Shown in pieces: positions 32,395-64,000 of a DNA stretch of 64,000 nt. Where the stretch lies: NCBI GenBank assembly GCA_031761405.1, contig JASEVX010000013.1, positions 55,270,782 through 55,334,781 on the forward strand. Direction: 5' to 3'. The first letter of the stretch is position 1, and each line of letters begins with the position of its first letter. The notes below the pieces were generated by a model that made no database searches, was not told where the DNA came from, and saw nothing but the letters and a program-made list of their open reading frames with translations. Origin of the DNA: Serripes groenlandicus (Eukaryota; Mollusca; Bivalvia; Cardiida; Cardiidae). The translations under genes were made by a program, and so were the position numbers.

Positions 32395-32905
32395 AACGCC
32401 GTGTAATAACGGAAACATTGATGAAAGCGACGTAAAACACAATACAAGCTAACAAACACAAACAAAAAATCTGCAGCAGACGATTTCATAAACATGAAAG
32501 AAAAGCTATGGAAAAATATTTGATTAGGGGCCTAAATTAATTATGTATAGGCCTAATCATTGGTAGATAATTGAAGATGCTGCACTGTGATAAAGAGAGA
32601 CATTGCTCATTCTTTCCTTATACGACGTTTTTTTTTTATCATTAACAATCAAATAAATAGAACAACCTTAAATAAAATTGAAAATTGAATAATTTTGGAT
32701 GGCCACGATGGATCGTTGTTTGCAGGATTAGGAACGTAGATCTTATCAGAGAAAATAAAAAAAACGTAGGCCTATTTAATGTCTTTGCTCTGATTGCTCT
32801 GATTGGCAGGATTTTGCGATAATCTTATTCTAATATTCACAAAATACCAAAATAATTAGAACTCTTATTTCACGAAGTAACATAATTTCTAATTGCAGGT
32901 CCCGC

Positions 32906-33013
32906 TATAAAGTATCATGAAATTTGGAATATTTGCAAATACGGTTTTCCGAACAAAGAAACGAAAAACTGTTCACTACTACTTTCAAAGCGTTTGCGAT
33001 TCGTTGACGAAAA
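32906..33013 (+). promoter_or_regulatory. Candidate PRPF6 core promoter / 5' UTR
   Basis: A TATAAAG string (32906-32912) lies about 100 bp upstream of the PRPF6 start codon, in sequence free of recognisable repeats. No upstream splice acceptor or start codon in frame is needed. Position alone suggests a promoter; transcript data are lacking. Confidence 0.3.
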
Positions 33014-62903
<29,890 letters not shown>

Positions 62904-62937
62904 GTATGTTTGATTTTAGTTTTAACTCAATTTAACA

Positions 62938-63143
62938 TTAACCCTTTCCCACATTCAACAAATCTACAGCAGACGACTTTGAAAGCATTCCTGAAACAAA
63001 ATGGAAACTCCCTTTAATTGAAAGTACAATAATTTACATAGAGTTGAAAACAAAAGGTGACAAAAGTTCTTTTGTCGCCATGTTTTTAAAAAGCCGTCAT
63101 CTGCAGAGGCATCAGAAAGCGTCTATATAAGGGAAAGGGTTAA
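62938..63143. mobile_element. TTAA-type MITE 35 bp after the exon 18 donor
   Basis: Both TTAA; central loop reduced. Confidence 0.84.
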
Positions 63144-63149
63144 GTGCGT

Positions 63150-63776
63150 GTGAGCTATTGTGAATGAATGAAAGAATGGGGTTTTAACTGTTAATGATGC
63201 AATAATAAAATTGTGAAATTGAAAGATAAACAAACGAGACTATTAGACAAAACAATCAAACATGATGTATGTGATATTTAACATTAATTTAAAAACAACA
63301 ACATTTAAGTCAATGTAAAATAGGTTATAAGCAAACACATTAGGCAAAAAAGCCAAACATGACTACGTAATACTTAACATTAATATAAAAATATATGAGT
63401 AAATGCAAAACAGGTTCAGTAAGAGTAATGAAAATGCAAAAAACAAGTCGAGCTATTGTGATCACACAGTATCCTGCAGAAGCATCTGTCCATCCGTCTG
63501 TCTATTCACAATTTCCTACAAGCAACGTCTCCTAAACCAATTGACCAATTTCAAAATAACTTCACAGGAATGTTCCTTAGGTGTCATCGTTCAAAGTTGT
63601 TTAAGAATTTAATTCCATGTAAAACTTTGGTTGCTTTGGTATCAATTAGGGAGAAAATGCCAAAACTTTAAAATTGATCTTGTTACAGTTTTGTTTGTTT
63701 CATTCTTTAATTGGTGTTTTACATCACTTGCAACAGTATTTCCGTTCCTTGGAAAACTATCAGTACTTCCGACACC
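63150..63776. other. PRPF6 intron 18 sequence, mostly unrecognised
   Basis: AT-rich; a short CATCCGTCTGTC tract at 63485-63505 and a SINE start at about 63708. No exon found. Confidence 0.5.
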
Positions 63777-63935
63777 TTGAACCCTTTCCCACATTAAGAC
63801 GCTTTCTGAGAACTCTCTGCAGCAGACAACTTTTGAAATCATTGTGGCAAAAGGAGAAATTGCTCTTAATTAGCAATTTCTCAATGCCGCGAAATTTTAA
63901 ACTATATCCAATAATTATAAAGTATTTGGTTGGTA
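63777..63935. mobile_element. TTAA-type MITE, left part
   Basis: GAACCCTTTCCCACATTAAG start with the central GCAATTTCTC pair; right terminus lost. Confidence 0.65.
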
Positions 63936-64000
63936 AGGGGTGAGAGACTTGCTTGACTCTCAACTGGTTGATAATCCATCCAGTTATCATACTTTCATTG

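Overview
This is nuclear DNA from an invertebrate animal, most likely a bivalve or other mollusc. The genes are intron-rich with GT-AG splice sites, and almost all the DNA between exons is short mobile elements: tRNA-headed SINEs, palindromic MITEs, TIR elements with CAGA/GACGGACG runs, and minisatellites. The call rests on the repeat landscape and the host proteins, not on a database search. There is one 200-base assembly gap (27054-27253).

Three host genes can be assembled exon by exon, with every joined codon phase agreeing. (1) Left part, minus strand: the 5' half of ATP6V1H (V-ATPase subunit H), start codon at 12921, exons at 12864-12921, 7942-8023, 7091-7196, 4810-4899 and 2625-2729; one exon between the last two was not found and the gene runs off the left edge. 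(2) 18.4-26.1 kb, minus strand: a multi-pass membrane protein I cannot name, start codon at 26122, four exons. (3) 33.0-62.9 kb, plus strand: PRPF6 (U5 snRNP/tri-snRNP pre-mRNA splicing factor), 18 exons giving 703 codons in one frame; the last roughly 240 residues of the protein lie beyond the right edge.

The rest is mobile DNA. The dominant family, more than 45 whole or partial copies, is a roughly 200-230 bp nested palindrome with TTAA target sites and CCCTTTCCC/GGGAAAGGG ends (piggyBac-like MITE). Others include a second hairpin MITE (core GTTGTGGGTACTC), pogo/Tigger-like elements with TA targets, hAT-like elements with CAGGG ends, several SINE families, two 5S-rRNA-derived segments, foldback elements and a 5'-truncated LINE with a long open reverse-transcriptase frame.

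The most unusual feature is a recurring splice-site duplication. In PRPF6, the 3' splice site plus the first 57 nt of exon 10 is tandemly repeated ten times (108-bp unit) in front of the real exon; exon 9 has one such decoy copy directly upstream; and exon 2 of the minus-strand membrane gene is preceded by an array of about six diverged copies of its own acceptor and exon head. Read-through of the PRPF6 decoys gives early stop codons, so they could act as poison acceptors in a gene whose product is itself a splicing factor.
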